NCBI GenBank assembly: GCA_019426215.1
Contig: CM033399.1
Span: 21,089,022-21,153,021, forward strand
Reading direction: 5' to 3'
DNA: 64,000 nt
Source: Buddleja alternifolia
Taxonomy: Eukaryota; Streptophyta; Magnoliopsida; Lamiales; Scrophulariaceae
Shown piece after piece: positions 47,340 to 58,772 of the stretch; within the stretch, counting starts at the first letter, position 1, and every line of letters begins with the position of its first letter. The position numbers and the translations under genes are program-made. The notes beneath the pieces are model-generated. The model was not told the DNA's origin, ran no database searches, and saw only the letters and a list, made by a program, of their open reading frames with translations.

Positions 47340-48463
47340 ATGAATCTCTAATTTCGCTAGTGCGACTTCTTGATTTTTTAAGTTCTCTTCTTGTGCTTAA
47401 TGCCACGTCTTGGATTTGAAACCTTTGTTCCGTGACAGTCATGAATCTTTGCAACACATCTTTAAAATTACTCTTTTTCTCGGGTTGTGGTGGTTGTTGA
47501 AACCCGCTTGCATTTGAAATGGAAGTTGTTGGAAAACCCCATGGTTATGTTGAAAACTGGGTGGTGGTGGTTTTGCCACATTAGCATTTTGGTTCCATGA
47601 GAAATTTAGATGATTCTTTCCTCCCAAATTGAAGAGTTTGAGTATGGATTATCTTGTTGATGACTCGAATTTTCCATGAAGTTGGCACTCTCAACCGGTT
47701 TAGGTGTCATACATAAATTTGCTTCTAGGTACTCAAAACTCACATAGTCACTTCCATAATTCTCACAAGTGACTTGAATTTGGTTCACCGTATCTTGCAT
47801 AAGACCCAAAGCATCCAAACTCTTGTCCGGGCCTCCAATTGAATGACGATGGCGGTGATATTCCCAACTTCACACACATCGACGGGCTTCTTGGCCAAAG
47901 CGACTTATTCGGTTGGCCATTGATAATTGTTCTCAGCCAGCCCAAACATCCTCGAATGATTTTTTCATGATAGATATCCCATGGAGGCATCAAGATTTGT
48001 ATAGAGATTCGGTCCTAAACCCAAGTAGAAATTTTGCGCTTGTATCGGTACGGATAACTCATGGTGTGGACACTTCCTCAATAGTTTCTTAAAACGCTCC
48101 CATGCCTTGTAAAGTGACTTCCCTTCAAATTGACAAAAACTAGTTATCTCATTTTTCATGGCGGCGGTCTTACCCAGTGGAAAGTACTTAGATAGAAACT
48201 TATCTACCATTTGATCCCAAGTATGAATGGAACCGATTGGTAGAGAGTTAAACCATTGTGTTAGCTTTATCCTAGAGGGAGAATGGGAATAACTGTAAAC
48301 GTATAACATCGTCGGTGACCAATTGTTCTTCAAAGTATGGAGAATCTCCAAAAAAAGTTGCTATATGAGAGTGTGGATCATCATGGAGTAAACTGGAGAA
48401 TTGAGCCAAGTTCCCTATCATTTGAATAACCCTTGATAGGATTTGAAAGGTGTTAGCCTCCAT
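47340..48463 (-). pseudogene. Athila-type gag
   Basis: VTDDVIRLQLFPFSL is followed in another frame by WFNSLPIGSIHTWDQMVDKF and KNEITSFCQFEGKSLYKAWE, the conserved gag core. Downstream pieces (47340-47990) are glutamine-, asparagine- and proline-rich and shift frame several times. Gag would form the particle. Confidence 0.82.
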
Positions 48464-48480
48464 AGGTGGTAGAACGATTG

Positions 48481-50199
48481 GTCCGGAAGCTCCTTAGATG
48501 TTACGCATCATATAATCCCACAACGGGCATTGAGGATGTGCCTCTAGTTGTGGATGAGGGATGCAAAGATTCCGTAGCTCCCAACGAGCCGCTTCTTCCA
48601 AGATAGCGGGATCTATGTTGATGGAAGTATTTCGTGTTCATCTCACCCACTTTTATCCATTAATAAGTACTATTTTGTTTCTAGATGATGGATTCTTGCA
48701 AAAGAGCATGACACAAATGGGTTACTCCTTTTGAGCTCAACCAAGTTACTTTCCGAGGGAAAGCGGTTGTAAGCTATTTCTGCTAGAGTAGCAGCTTGTT
48801 TGGATTTAGACACCTCTTGAAAAATATTCCCAAAGCTATTCTTATTCGATCCTTTGAGATATTTCTCAGGCGACTTATTTTCTGTTGGAGCTTAAACATC
48901 ATGTACACTTTTATGGGCTGAGACCAATTATCCTTCTTCTTTTCAGAAATGAGTGATGCTTGATTTACATATTTTGAGGTCTAAAGGAGAGAGGCCTCTT
49001 TAGTGAGTTTTTCTGCTATTATAAGAAAATGATTATGATCTGAGAGCCTTCTGGAATCGTGCCTAACTCTGTATTGTCAAAAGTCTAGGTCCAAGCTATT
49101 TGGATTAAGCGCTTACCACTAGGCTAAAAGCTATAGCTGATAGCACAAGTCCAACTTTATTTTCTTATACATGTGGTAGCGCAAAGCACATCCTAGGGGA
49201 CGGTCAGCGATGAGGTGGATGCGCCCCCAGAGGGCATAAGCACCATGGGTTAGGCGGTTAGTCCCAACACAATCACAGTACTCCCGAGTCAAATGGTGGT
49301 GCTGCTTAAAAGCACAATCACCCCCCTCCCCTCCAAACACTAGCCCGGGAGACTCGAACCCATGACCTCGCTTTGATACCAAATATAACTCAAGATATAT
49401 CTAAGGAGTGAATTAGGTTATTAAAAATTGTGCTAAAAGGCACAACGGAATCGATAAGTACCAAAAGGTAAAATTGAAAAATAGTTATATTAAAATAATG
49501 ATTGGTACTTAGAAGTTCCAGAACAAGATCAAAATGGAAACTTAATACAAAACAGAATGAAAAAGATAAGTGCTGAAAGATTACAGACACTATAAATACT
49601 ATTAAGACAAAACCAACTCAATTATGAATAAGTGGGTTTTGTTCTACTATACCATAGGAACAAAAAGGTGGAAACAAAAGGTTAATCCGCACCTATGATT
49701 CCAACTGGGAATTATGAAAGACTAGATTCTAAACCACTTTTCGATACGAATTTCATGCACTAACTGGTACCACTCCTTCCTTATTGGAACTTAGTAGAGA
49801 AAGTACCTATGAACAAGAATAAATTGTTATTAATAATATGTTGCTTGTAGAATTCGTCATTTGACTGAAGTGATATGATGCGTACATATAGAGATAGCAG
49901 AAAGAATGCTAGGAAAGGGAATACGTGCAAGATGGCTCCTTCCAAACATAGGCACAAACGTCTTCTTACCAAACAAAAGAGAATAAGTAAAAAAATAGGA
50001 TCAAGACAAAGATAAACAAAATATCTATCTATTTAATTAAGAGCTGCCATAATTAATGAAAGAAGGTAGAGAAATAAATACTTCCCGTTTAGAACCTGAT
50101 TTGGAAAGATCTTGTTTTTGAATCTGCACAAGGACAAGATCAACAATTAACATTTAATTAAGAAAACTCGTCATCGTCAAAATCAAAAGGAATTATAGA
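48481..50199. other. non-coding DNA between Athila and LINE
   Basis: Probably includes the 5' untranslated region of the Athila element. No coding motif is seen apart from the retrotransposon-like block at 49131-49385. Confidence 0.35.
49131..49385 (-). repeat. retrotransposon-like fragment with a tRNA-Met primer-site-like motif
   Basis: The minus strand starts TTTGGTATCAAAGCGAGGTC, resembling a primer site just inside an LTR, followed by GGGTTCGAGTCTCCCGG. The far end carries TAGCCTAGTGGTAAGCGC. It could be the leader of an LTR element or a tRNA-related repeat; I cannot decide. Confidence 0.35.
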
Positions 50200-51164
50200 C
50201 CAAAAAGGTCAACACAAGCTAAGGAGGTCAAGACTTTATCGAGCCATTGCCAGAGTTTGACCAAGTAAATGGTTCTCCTTCAAACCCTGCGTCCATTATA
50301 CAGTTATCATATTACCAAAATCATCCATTGAACCTATATGTTGGTCTGCAACCAAGCCTTTCACTACGGTTAAGAATGGTGTTAAAACTCCCTCCGACTA
50401 ACCACAGATCGATGGACTGAGATGCTTATAATGTCATTCCGAACAGGTCTTCGCTGAGCACGAATGCACTTAGCATAAACGAAAGTGAAAAGGATGGACT
50501 TGGAAAGATAGTTGAGAGAAATTTTGACATGAAGATATGGTTCATGATTCTTAATCACTTCAACAGTAGCCCCAACCGCAGCAAAACACCAAACTCTACT
50601 AGAATGATTAGAGATTGAAGATGAAAAACTGAATTTCCTCCTGCAAAACGGATCTTCAAACAAAACAAAAGGATCCAAAAGCACAAGGATACCTCTTTGA
50701 TTAAGACAACATAATTTGCGAACTGATCTTTGCTTCTCTGGTTTTCCAACACCTCTAATATTCCATATCACTAACTTAACCATTAAAGACGAGCATATTA
50801 CGAAGTAAAAATGAGCCGAGTGGCTAATTTTTGAGATGGCATGCCCGACATTCTTCTTGAGCTTTTATGTGCCAACTTAGGAGCATCATATTGCATTTCA
50901 AATCCTTCTAACGACTTGCTCCTCCTGTGGTGAATACTAAAATTAGCATCTTCAAAATCCATCTCCTGACAACTTTGGAGAGTCTCCGAGACTACTGATT
51001 CTTGATTAGATTTGGCGCAAGTAGGTTCTAACAGAGGGGTTCTGCGAGTATCTCTACGGATAATAGGCATAGCTTCATAAACCATGTCTTGATTATTCTT
51101 GGGAACTAGAGGAGATAGTAATAGCTCCAATATTGTCTGTCCTGGAGCTATCATCACTATCGAC
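50200..51164 (-). pseudogene. LINE (L1-type) fragment: ORF1 end and ORF2 endonuclease
   Basis: MVKLVIWNIRGVGKPEKQRS (start at 50783) is the N-terminus of a plant L1-type ORF2 endonuclease. Farther on, after a stop at 50382, the same strand gives WLVGGSFNTILN, ERLGC and GFEGEPFTWSNSG, the later endonuclease motifs. A 119-codon frame just upstream (51157-50798) is likely ORF1's tail. Reverse transcriptase is absent; the copy stops near 50200. The endonuclease nicks target DNA for insertion. Confidence 0.82.
51162..51164. repeat. target site duplication GAC, left of CACTA-2
   Basis: GAC at 51162-51164 and again at 52632-52634 flank the CACTAC...GTAGTG ends. Confidence 0.85.
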
Positions 51165-51179
51165 CACTACTACAAAAAT

Positions 51180-51445
51180 GACCTATAGCAGCGATTTTTT
51201 TGGGCCTATTACAGCGGTTTTGAACCGCTGCCATAGGTACCGCTACCATAGGTCAAAACCCTATGGCAGCGGTTCCGGAACCGCTGTCATAGGTCTATGA
51301 CAGCGGTTCTATAGAAACCGCTGCAGTAGGGTGACCCTATGGCAGCGGTTTCGGCAGAACCGCTGTCATAGGGTCATTTATTTAAAAAAAAAATTAAATT
51401 GGACCCTATGGCAGCGGTTCCGGCTGAACCGCTGTCATAGGGTGG
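51180..51445. repeat. CACTA-2 left sub-terminal repeat array
   Basis: At least eight copies of CAGCGGTT or AACCGCTG in paired orientation within 265 bp, matching CACTA-1. Confidence 0.85.
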
Positions 51446-51492
51446 TATATTTATTTTTTTTAATTTTATTTTATCGTTTATAATGTTGCCAT

Positions 51493-51768
51493 GTCGGAAT
51501 GACACGAAATTCGCACGGTCATAGCGAAACGGCATTCTGAACAAAACGCAAGCCTTTGTCTTGCGCTCTCGTGATTTTAGCCATCCGAGATCGTTTAAGG
51601 CCTCAAATACGCATTTTATTACATAAATACGTATTTTTGTAATAAAACACGTATTTGAGGCCTTAAACGATCTCGGATCGCTGAAATCACGAGAGCACAA
51701 GACAAAGTCTTGCGTTTTGTTCAGAATGCCGTTTCTCTATGACCTTGTGAATTTCGTGTCATTCCAAC
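51493..51768. repeat. 276-bp near-perfect palindrome inside CACTA-2
   Basis: The left arm from GTCGGAATGACACGAAATTC is mirrored by the right arm ending GAATTTCGTGTCATTCCAAC. Arms are about 136 bp with only around ten mismatches and almost no loop; the centre is near 51630. A transcript would form a long double-stranded hairpin. CACTA-1 has no counterpart. Confidence 0.9.
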
Positions 51769-51799
51769 ACCGCAAAATTTCAACCGAAAAATATTTTCA

Positions 51800-52213
51800 T
51801 AAATACACAAATATACGTACACCCACACATACACAAATATACATACACCCATCAACATATACACAAATATACATACACCCATCCACATATATACATACAC
51901 AAATATACACACACCCACACATACACAAATACACCCATTAACATATACACATATATGCATACACCCATGAACATATACACAAATATACATACACCCATCC
52001 ACATATATACATACACAAATATTCATACACAAATATACATACACATACACCCACATATACACAAATATAAATACACCCACACATACACAAATTTACATAC
52101 ACCCACACATATATGCATACACCCACATATACATACATCTATATATACTCTATGTGTGTGTGTGTGTATATATATTTATCTAAAAAAAAAATACCAAAAC
52201 TAAATGGAAGAAG

Positions 52214-52246
<33 letters not shown>

Positions 52247-52287
52247 GCGGCGGCAGAGGCGGAGGTGGTGGTGGTGGTGGTGAGAGA

Positions 52288-52340
<53 letters not shown>
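51800..52340. repeat. CACTA-2 low-complexity block
   Basis: (ACACAAATATACATACACCC)n, (TG)n, GGC-rich and (GGT)n then (GA)n, in the same order as 9690-10500 in CACTA-1. ORFs here are repeat translations. Confidence 0.88.
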
Positions 52341-52389
52341 GAGAGGGGGGGCCGGTTTGAAATAAACCCGCCCAAATTTTGAACTTTTG

Positions 52390-52615
52390 GCAGCGGTTCG
52401 GGCAGAACCGCTGCCACAAAGTTCAAAATTTTTTTTTTTTGACAACTTTTGGCAGCGGTTCGGGCAGAACCGCTGCCAAAAGTCCAATTTTTTTTTTAAT
52501 TTTTTTTTGACACCTATGACAGCGGTTCGGCTCGAACCGCTGTCATAGGTCCGAATCGAGTACCCCCTATTACAGCAGTTTTCAAAATCGCTGTCATAGG
52601 TGCGCTGTAATAGGA
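52390..52615. repeat. CACTA-2 right sub-terminal repeat array
   Basis: Three face-to-face pairs of GGCAGCGGTTCGG...GAACCGCTGCC or GACAGCGGTTCGGC...CGAACCGCTGTC, then the AAATCGCTGTCATAGG copy. Confidence 0.85.
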
Positions 52616-52631
52616 CTTTTTTGTGGTAGTG

Positions 52632-52990
52632 GACCCAAGGCAATGACAACACATTCTCCAGTTTGATCAATTGAATTGAGAGCTTGAAACAGGTTAAAAG
52701 TTGAAATGGGTCGACTATTTTCCCCTTCCTCACCATTAATATCCCTTGAATCAATCTCTCATGGTAACTCAACATTTCTGACCTCTTCAATCATCACACT
52801 AAATTGCCTTTTTTCCCCTCTTTGAACCCTTTTGATTTTTCCCTTTGGATTTGTTTATTTCCTTGACGTTAGTCTCTATTTGACGAGCTTCATTATTACA
52901 CTCCAACTGATCTAGATCGATTTTGGAGATCAGTCTGTCCCTTGTCTGGGCTACCTTGTATGACACAATTAGATGATGTTGGGACTGCAC
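52632..52990 (-). pseudogene. LINE fragment, upstream part (ORF1-like), other side of CACTA-2
   Basis: Continues the minus-strand LINE on the far side of CACTA-2. Open pieces such as NGEEGENSRPISTFNLFQAL and the basic stretch KSKGKNQKGSKRGKK fit a LINE ORF1 linker, but there is no diagnostic zinc knuckle. The frame is broken by a stop near 52757. Confidence 0.5.
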
Positions 52991-53171
52991 TTGGATACTA
53001 GATCAAGCTGCCTACGTAGCTCTTTAGAAGATCAAGTCTAACATAGTTAAATGGTTTATTTTCGAGTCGTACTTGTAGGATCATATAAGTGGAGTTGTAT
53101 TTATAGGGTCGTATGCATTGGGTCGTGCGGTCGTATGTCTTCAAGGCTAAGTAACTCTAATTTATATATTA
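52975..53171 (+). repeat. dispersed repeat fragment (GATGTTGGGACT family), copy 2
   Basis: Second copy of the fragment at 34904-35091, with CTGCCTACGTAGCTC and GATCAAGTCTAACATAGTT. Confidence 0.55.
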
Positions 53172-55552
53172 ATTAATATTGAAATTATTTTTGCTAAAAC
53201 CATATTCAACATTATATTAAAATGTGGTATTCAAAATAATACTAAATAAACAGGAGTTGTTAAAGCTTTGATGCACAATTCAGCAGAATCAATACTTAAA
53301 TTACTTCAGGGCCACCTTCGTGGTTGTCGGATAGGATATTTTATTTCAATAGGATTTTCTGGGTTTCAGGTTTTGTTTTAGATTCCATAACATATATGCA
53401 CGCATAAGTTTATAAAGTATAAATATTTTGTCACATTATGTGTAGTTTTCTTTATTGTTATAATCCTTTTATAGAAAACTAAGAGAAAGAAATTAAGATA
53501 ATAATCTTTGATAACGACGGCATTAGAACTTTGAGAAAAACTAGTAGTTGTTTCATGTCGGCAACTTGTACCCATAATTTTACATTCTTTTTGTCAGTTT
53601 CAATTTCTAACTAATGTGCAAGAATTGCATTTCTCTTCTCCTAAATTATCCATTAAAACACGTTTAATCCTCCATGTTTCCGCCTCTACACATTTAGTTT
53701 CTCAACTTTTCAATTTCAAACACACTTAGTGCCATTGACTTTCCATCTAGCTTAACTGAATCCCCCCCCCCCCCCCCCCAAAAAAAAAAAGAATTTAAGA
53801 TTTTTATTAGGTTTTTCATTTTTCAAATCAATCGTGCCTAGGTAGACATATGATTACTCAAATTTCTTTGGATTTTTTTACTGAGTTTCAAAAATTTATG
53901 TTTATACTTGCTTTAATTGGTGTTCGATCTGAGATCAAATGAGCTTTAATTGAGTCAAACACAATCCAAACTAGTTGTTGCATTTTAAATATAAAAAATA
54001 ATTTTATTTAATATTGAATATTTAAAAATAATTTATGTGAATGTTTAAAAAAATTAAAATAATATATCTATATGCATATAAATTATGTTAATTTATTTTC
54101 ATAATATGACACAGATATTGAGAACAAATATTTTTAAAAAGTGGTTGTGACCTATGATATTGTATAAGTATCAATAACATGTAAACTATTTTATAAAATA
54201 TAAAGTGTATTTGCAGATTGTATAATCACTGAGCAATAAGATATTTTTGACTTAAAAATGTAAACATATGAATACTTGATAAATTCTTATTAAGGCATAT
54301 AATTTACAAACAAATCACATTATTGATTTCAATAGCTTGATTGACATTATTCAAACCAAATTTGAATATTTCCATCTACACGGTACCATCTCATGAATTT
54401 TTATTAAATGATGAATTTCCAAACAAAGAAACTTGATTCTTTGCTCCAATCAAACTTTTTTGCACTTAGACGATTTTTCCATATCTTATCATTAGTTTGT
54501 AAAAAAAAAGAAAAATATTTGTTATTATATTTAGATTAATAATATATGCATGTATACACAAAAATATAAATTTTGATATAAATAATGTACTTGAACTTAC
54601 TATACATTATAACATCCATTGTTTTTTTTTTTCACACATTTATGCACATTACTATTATTGCAAGCATAATGATATTTTATACTTAATGAATTAGTCACAA
54701 ATCAGTTACCTCAATATTGTTGCAATATCTATCAATTGGATTTCCATCAAAACATATGTAGAACTGCAACAAATATATGAAATATTAAATATATAGATAA
54801 ACTAATTCACTAAAAGGTATATTTTACCTTATGGATTTTTCTTTTACGGCATCTATGAATTTTGTGCCTACAAATTATTAAGTAATTATTGACTAAAATA
54901 ATATATTATATATAATAAAAATTAAGCATGTACTATAAAATTAGTGAAATAATAAAGTAATATATTACATGTATTTCTAATTTTTGCTTGTGGTCACTCA
55001 TGATATCAAAGTGTTACAAATAATAAGATGAGCTTCTATTTCATCCTTGATAATGACAAAATGGACACCTTAACTTAAATTTAGAATGGTAATAGATCTA
55101 ATTGGATTCTAAATGATTTTTCATCATCACTTATATACTTCTCAATTATTAAGAGACTAATGCTGCAGTAATAGCATATATACATGCCGATGAGATTATA
55201 TAACTTGGACAACCCTCGTTGAATTAGTACATGAAAAGTACTAAAGATTATATGGCAGAAATCAATTCACTAACTTAAATAGAAGAAATGATAAGGTCAA
55301 GAAATGACAATGCAATAAAAAGTTAAAAGTATAAATTTTAAATCTAATGGATATTCAAAAGCAATAATTAAAAATACTGTGATAACATATAAAGCAAAAA
55401 ACGATAGAATATATAAAATAGTCACATAACATTTATATTTGATGATGTCAAAAATTGTCAGTCAATGAATGTCACGTGATTGACTATGTGGGGTGGTGGA
55501 ATGGATCCAACACACGACAAATTAGGGGGTTGATGAATGTATAGACTGTACT
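53172..55552. other. AT-rich intergenic DNA
   Basis: Contains a C18A11 run at 53762-53790. Many short stop-rich stretches; no gene, RNA gene or element end recognised. Confidence 0.5.
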
Positions 55553-57158
55553 TGAAAGTGACGAGCTACCTACGTACCCAATGAATATAAGATCAAGTCT
55601 GTTCGTAGTTCTTTAGTGGGATTACTCTCAATAGCCAGTGAATTTTCACTGGGGGAGTAGATAATGAGTCTCTCCCAACTCCTCTAAGGTATTTATATAG
55701 AGCTGGTAGTGGACCATGGGCCGTGGGCTTAGCTTTATCAGCAGTCCATCAGGCTTAATAATAATCCCTTTATTAGCCCTTGGACTAATAAAATAGCCTA
55801 AGTATTCTTATTGGGTCATTAGCCCGTTCGAGCTTGAGTAACATATTAAACGTGGACTTTAACCCACGGGTCGCGCCCCGGCCCGAGCCGGGGATATGTT
55901 TAATTATTGTAATACCCCTAAACATTTTTGGCGCACATCATAATACCCTCCACTCCTGGATGTGCCGTATAGGATACCCGGGAGTAGAAATATGTATGGC
56001 AAACTTTGTCGCCTTGGGGGGTCTAACGAGTCACCCCTATGAAGGGGGATATCTTAAGTGTTATTTCGAGCCAACATAGGTGTTGTCTTAAGGCAACATC
56101 CGTAGCTACCTTAAGGTCTGACGCCTTGGGGTCGAGCACCGCGAGGTCGGATGCCTTGAAACGCTAATGTGTGCGAGGTACTTCAATTTGGGTACGCGTT
56201 TCATGTCTTAGGGGGGAGCTCTTAAATTATGAACTCTACCTCACTTGATTGATAACCTCAGAGGGGTTATTAAGTTAGTTGATGAGGCACTTTGGAAAAA
56301 AATTTGCTAGTGAGATGTGCTTCAAGCACACCTCAATTTTTGAGATGCGCCTCATAAAAAGAGAAGTGTATGCTAGGCCTAAGGGGAGGCTTGCGCTTTA
56401 CCCAAGGGAAGCTTGTCGTCTCAACGGAGACTTAGAATTCCGAGGCCTCTTTCTGGGGTTTTAGCACCCTGGAAGGGACTTATAATTTTCTAGACCTCAA
56501 TTCGGATATTTGTACTCCGAAGGGGACTTAGAATTTTTTAGATTAGCCTTGGCCCCGAGGTGAAGGGGCAAGGGTCATTGACTTATTGAGAGGGGGTAAG
56601 AGTTTTTGCTACTAGGTGAGAGTGCAAGGTCCTTTGCCTCAAGAAGGGCAAAGTTGTTGGCTCTATGGAGAGTGGGCAAGGTCCTTTGCCTCAAGGTAAG
56701 GAGGCAAAGCCCTTAGCCTATATGGTGAATGGGCAAGGTCTTTTACCTCGAGGTGAGGGACAAAGTCCTTGGCCTCTATGTGTGGAGGTTGTTTTTTAGC
56801 TAACACTTAATTGATTCACTTCATGAACTTTTCGCCCTCATAGAGCGTTTTTACCGGGGTCATCATGTTTTTTACCGGAGGGCGCCGAGTGGTGGCCATG
56901 ATGAGTTGATCTCTTGGTCTGGCCACGGGGCTTGGTGGCCGCGAGGCATCGTTTTTTCCTCTCGGGGCCTAATGTGCCTCTGGGTTTTGATTCGGGGCTC
57001 GACGCCAACGTCAGCTTAGCTCTCATTGATTTTTGTTGGTCCCTTTTGACTTGTGGAAAACTTTGCTTGCGCTATCGTTTCCAATAGCATCTATAAAAAG
57101 CTTGTTTCTAATCAGACCCCCTATTTTTCCTAGAATTGGGGAGCTCTTCCTCCTCTGT
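55553..57158. repeat. repeat-rich non-coding DNA, probable retrotransposon remnant
   Basis: Begins with a GAGCTACCTACGTACCC motif shared with the fragments at 34904 and 52975. From about 56590 to 56800 there are three or four imperfect units of about 65 bp with GGGCAAGGTCCTTTGCCTC. Short ORFs have no motifs. Confidence 0.45.
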
Positions 57159-57337
57159 GGCTTCACGAGCTCTAGAGGTGTATACCCCGTGGCCTCATGA
57201 GCATTGGCCAAGATGTTTTGTATCCTTTGGCTTCATGAGCGCTAGTGGGGTGCTTTGTACCTCTTGGCTTCATGAGCGCTAGTGGGGTGTTTTGTAACCC
57301 TTGGCTTCATAAGCGCTAGTAGGGTATTTAGTCATTT
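57159..57337 (+). repeat. tandem array of a 37-bp unit (TTGGCTTCATGAGCGCTAGT)
   Basis: Units start at 57227, 57264 and 57301, with more diverged units before them from about 57159. Antisense ORFs across this region are shadows. Confidence 0.75.
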
Positions 57338-57436
57338 TTATACTCCTATAGTAGGATTTCATGAGTGCCGAGAGTGCTAGCCCCTCTGGCGTCTTGCTAT
57401 ACTTGAGCCTCACTTGCTAGCATATTACTTAAAAGA

Positions 57437-58772
57437 AGTTAGAAAATTTCATGTTAGATGTTTTAATGATGACAAGATAGGATTTTATGTTAGACCCCAA
57501 AAAGAATGTAAGTTTATGTTTTCATAGAACTATTGTATAAGCATTTGAATGTTTGTTATTCTGTTAGGCTTGGGATTTTTATCTTTGTAGATTTCAGACT
57601 AAGAATTAGATACCGTGTCACTAATAGAATTCTAGGTGAGTCTATTAGAGATGAAATTGAAGATCAGCGTCTAAAGTCAAGTGAAGATGAAGATTTGTGC
57701 TTAGCATCTGTCAAACGCTAAAGGACAGTTTCAGGGTTGTTGAATCAAGCGATCAAGGATCAGATTCACTTGAAATAAATTCTCAAGTCATTGATGACAT
57801 AAATGCAATCATCAACAGACATTTATTTTCAACGGGAAATAAATTCAAATGCATTAAATACATGCCTGATAAGTGCATTAAATGTGATAAGGCATTATGA
57901 CTTGTGGACAAGCCACCTTTTGACTAGATTGTCAGATTTCAGAGTTCAAAACCTGCTCTTGTCTAATCGGAACCAGCAGAATTTTAGGAATGTCAGAAAG
58001 GGACTGTTTAACGCGTTGCGTGAGTTACACGCGCCCACATGTGTCCAAAGGACAAATCCCAAGAAACCCTATAAATAGTACCATTCAGCAAACCCTAAAC
58101 ATTTATGTACATACATAAGAAAAAGGTCTAAACTTTGTTGAAATTACTTGAGAGAAAAGCTTGCAAACTCGATAGCCAAAATCCTTCAAGCTTTTCACAA
58201 GACATTCCAAAGATAGTCATAGATATCCCAAACCTCTTCAAAGAAAAACCCTAAATTCCTATTGAGATATCCCAAGTTGTTTGAACTTTCCAACATCAAA
58301 CAAACCCGTGACAAAACCCTCAACATCTTTCATCTGAGTGAGAAATTTTGTTGATTCTACAAACAGCATTTCTATGTGTGAGAAGCTTGTTGAAGAAGAT
58401 TTTCATTGGAGCTGAAGTCTGTGTGATCAAGGAGCTCAGAGATTATCTTCCCTTTCATCTATTTTGTATAAGTGTCTATGTGACTCTTCGATAATCAATC
58501 TAGTGAATTCCTCCGAGTGCAAAGGAGAAGAAGGACGTAGCTGGGATTACATCACCCAGTGAACCTTACAATATCTTGTGTTATTTACTGTTTTATTACT
58601 TTACTTTACATTTGCATATTCAATCTTGAAAAAGCATTCAAAACAGTTAAGCAACTAATTCAAGTTCAAAAGAGCGCTAAGCTATAAAATCGTTTCTGCT
58701 ATGCTAACCCTGATTAAGCGATTGAAACATTACCCTACTTTGGTAATTGTTGAAATCACTAAGTCTAAGTTA
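57437..58772 (+). repeat. truncated 5' LTR of copia C
   Basis: Aligns with 41613 onward, starting AGTTAGAAAATTTCATG where the solo LTR has TGTTAGG, so the first bases are mutated. It holds a TATAAATAG box at 58070-58078. Homology ends at AAGTCTAAGTTA near 58772, about 175 bp short of the LTR end, and gag follows at once. Confidence 0.85.

Larger units (their letters stand above)
43147..48480 (-). mobile_element. decayed Ty3/gypsy retrotransposon, Athila-type, minus strand
   Basis: Reading from high to low coordinates: gag, protease, reverse transcriptase, RNase H, integrase and the integrase C-terminus with [16 protein letters not shown]. The order RT-RH-IN identifies Ty3/gypsy, and the gag, protease and [19 protein letters not shown] motifs are of the Athila lineage. 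Many stops and frameshifts show an old insertion. Its LTRs and target duplication were not located. A copia solo LTR sits next to its 3' end. Confidence 0.88.
51165..52631. mobile_element. non-autonomous CACTA element, 1467 bp (CACTA-2)
   Basis: Begins CACTACTACAAAAATGACC and ends GGACTTTTTTGTGGTAGTG, with a 3-bp duplication GAC. Both sub-terminal regions carry the same CTATGGCAGCGGTT/AACCGCTG array as CACTA-1, and the low-complexity stretch with CCAAAACTAAATGGA and (GA)n is shared too. It encodes no transposase; its core is a palindrome (51493-51768). It is a deletion derivative of a CACTA-1-like parent, inserted in a minus-strand LINE. Confidence 0.94.

Noticed and set aside
49330..49350. 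tRNA gene suggested by GGGTTCGAGTCTCCC
   Set aside because: No A box at the right distance and no cloverleaf; more likely retrotransposon leader or tRNA-derived repeat.
56838..57211. Minus-strand ORFs with basic or Pro-rich translations
   Set aside because: They lie over tandem repeats and show no domain or related frame.
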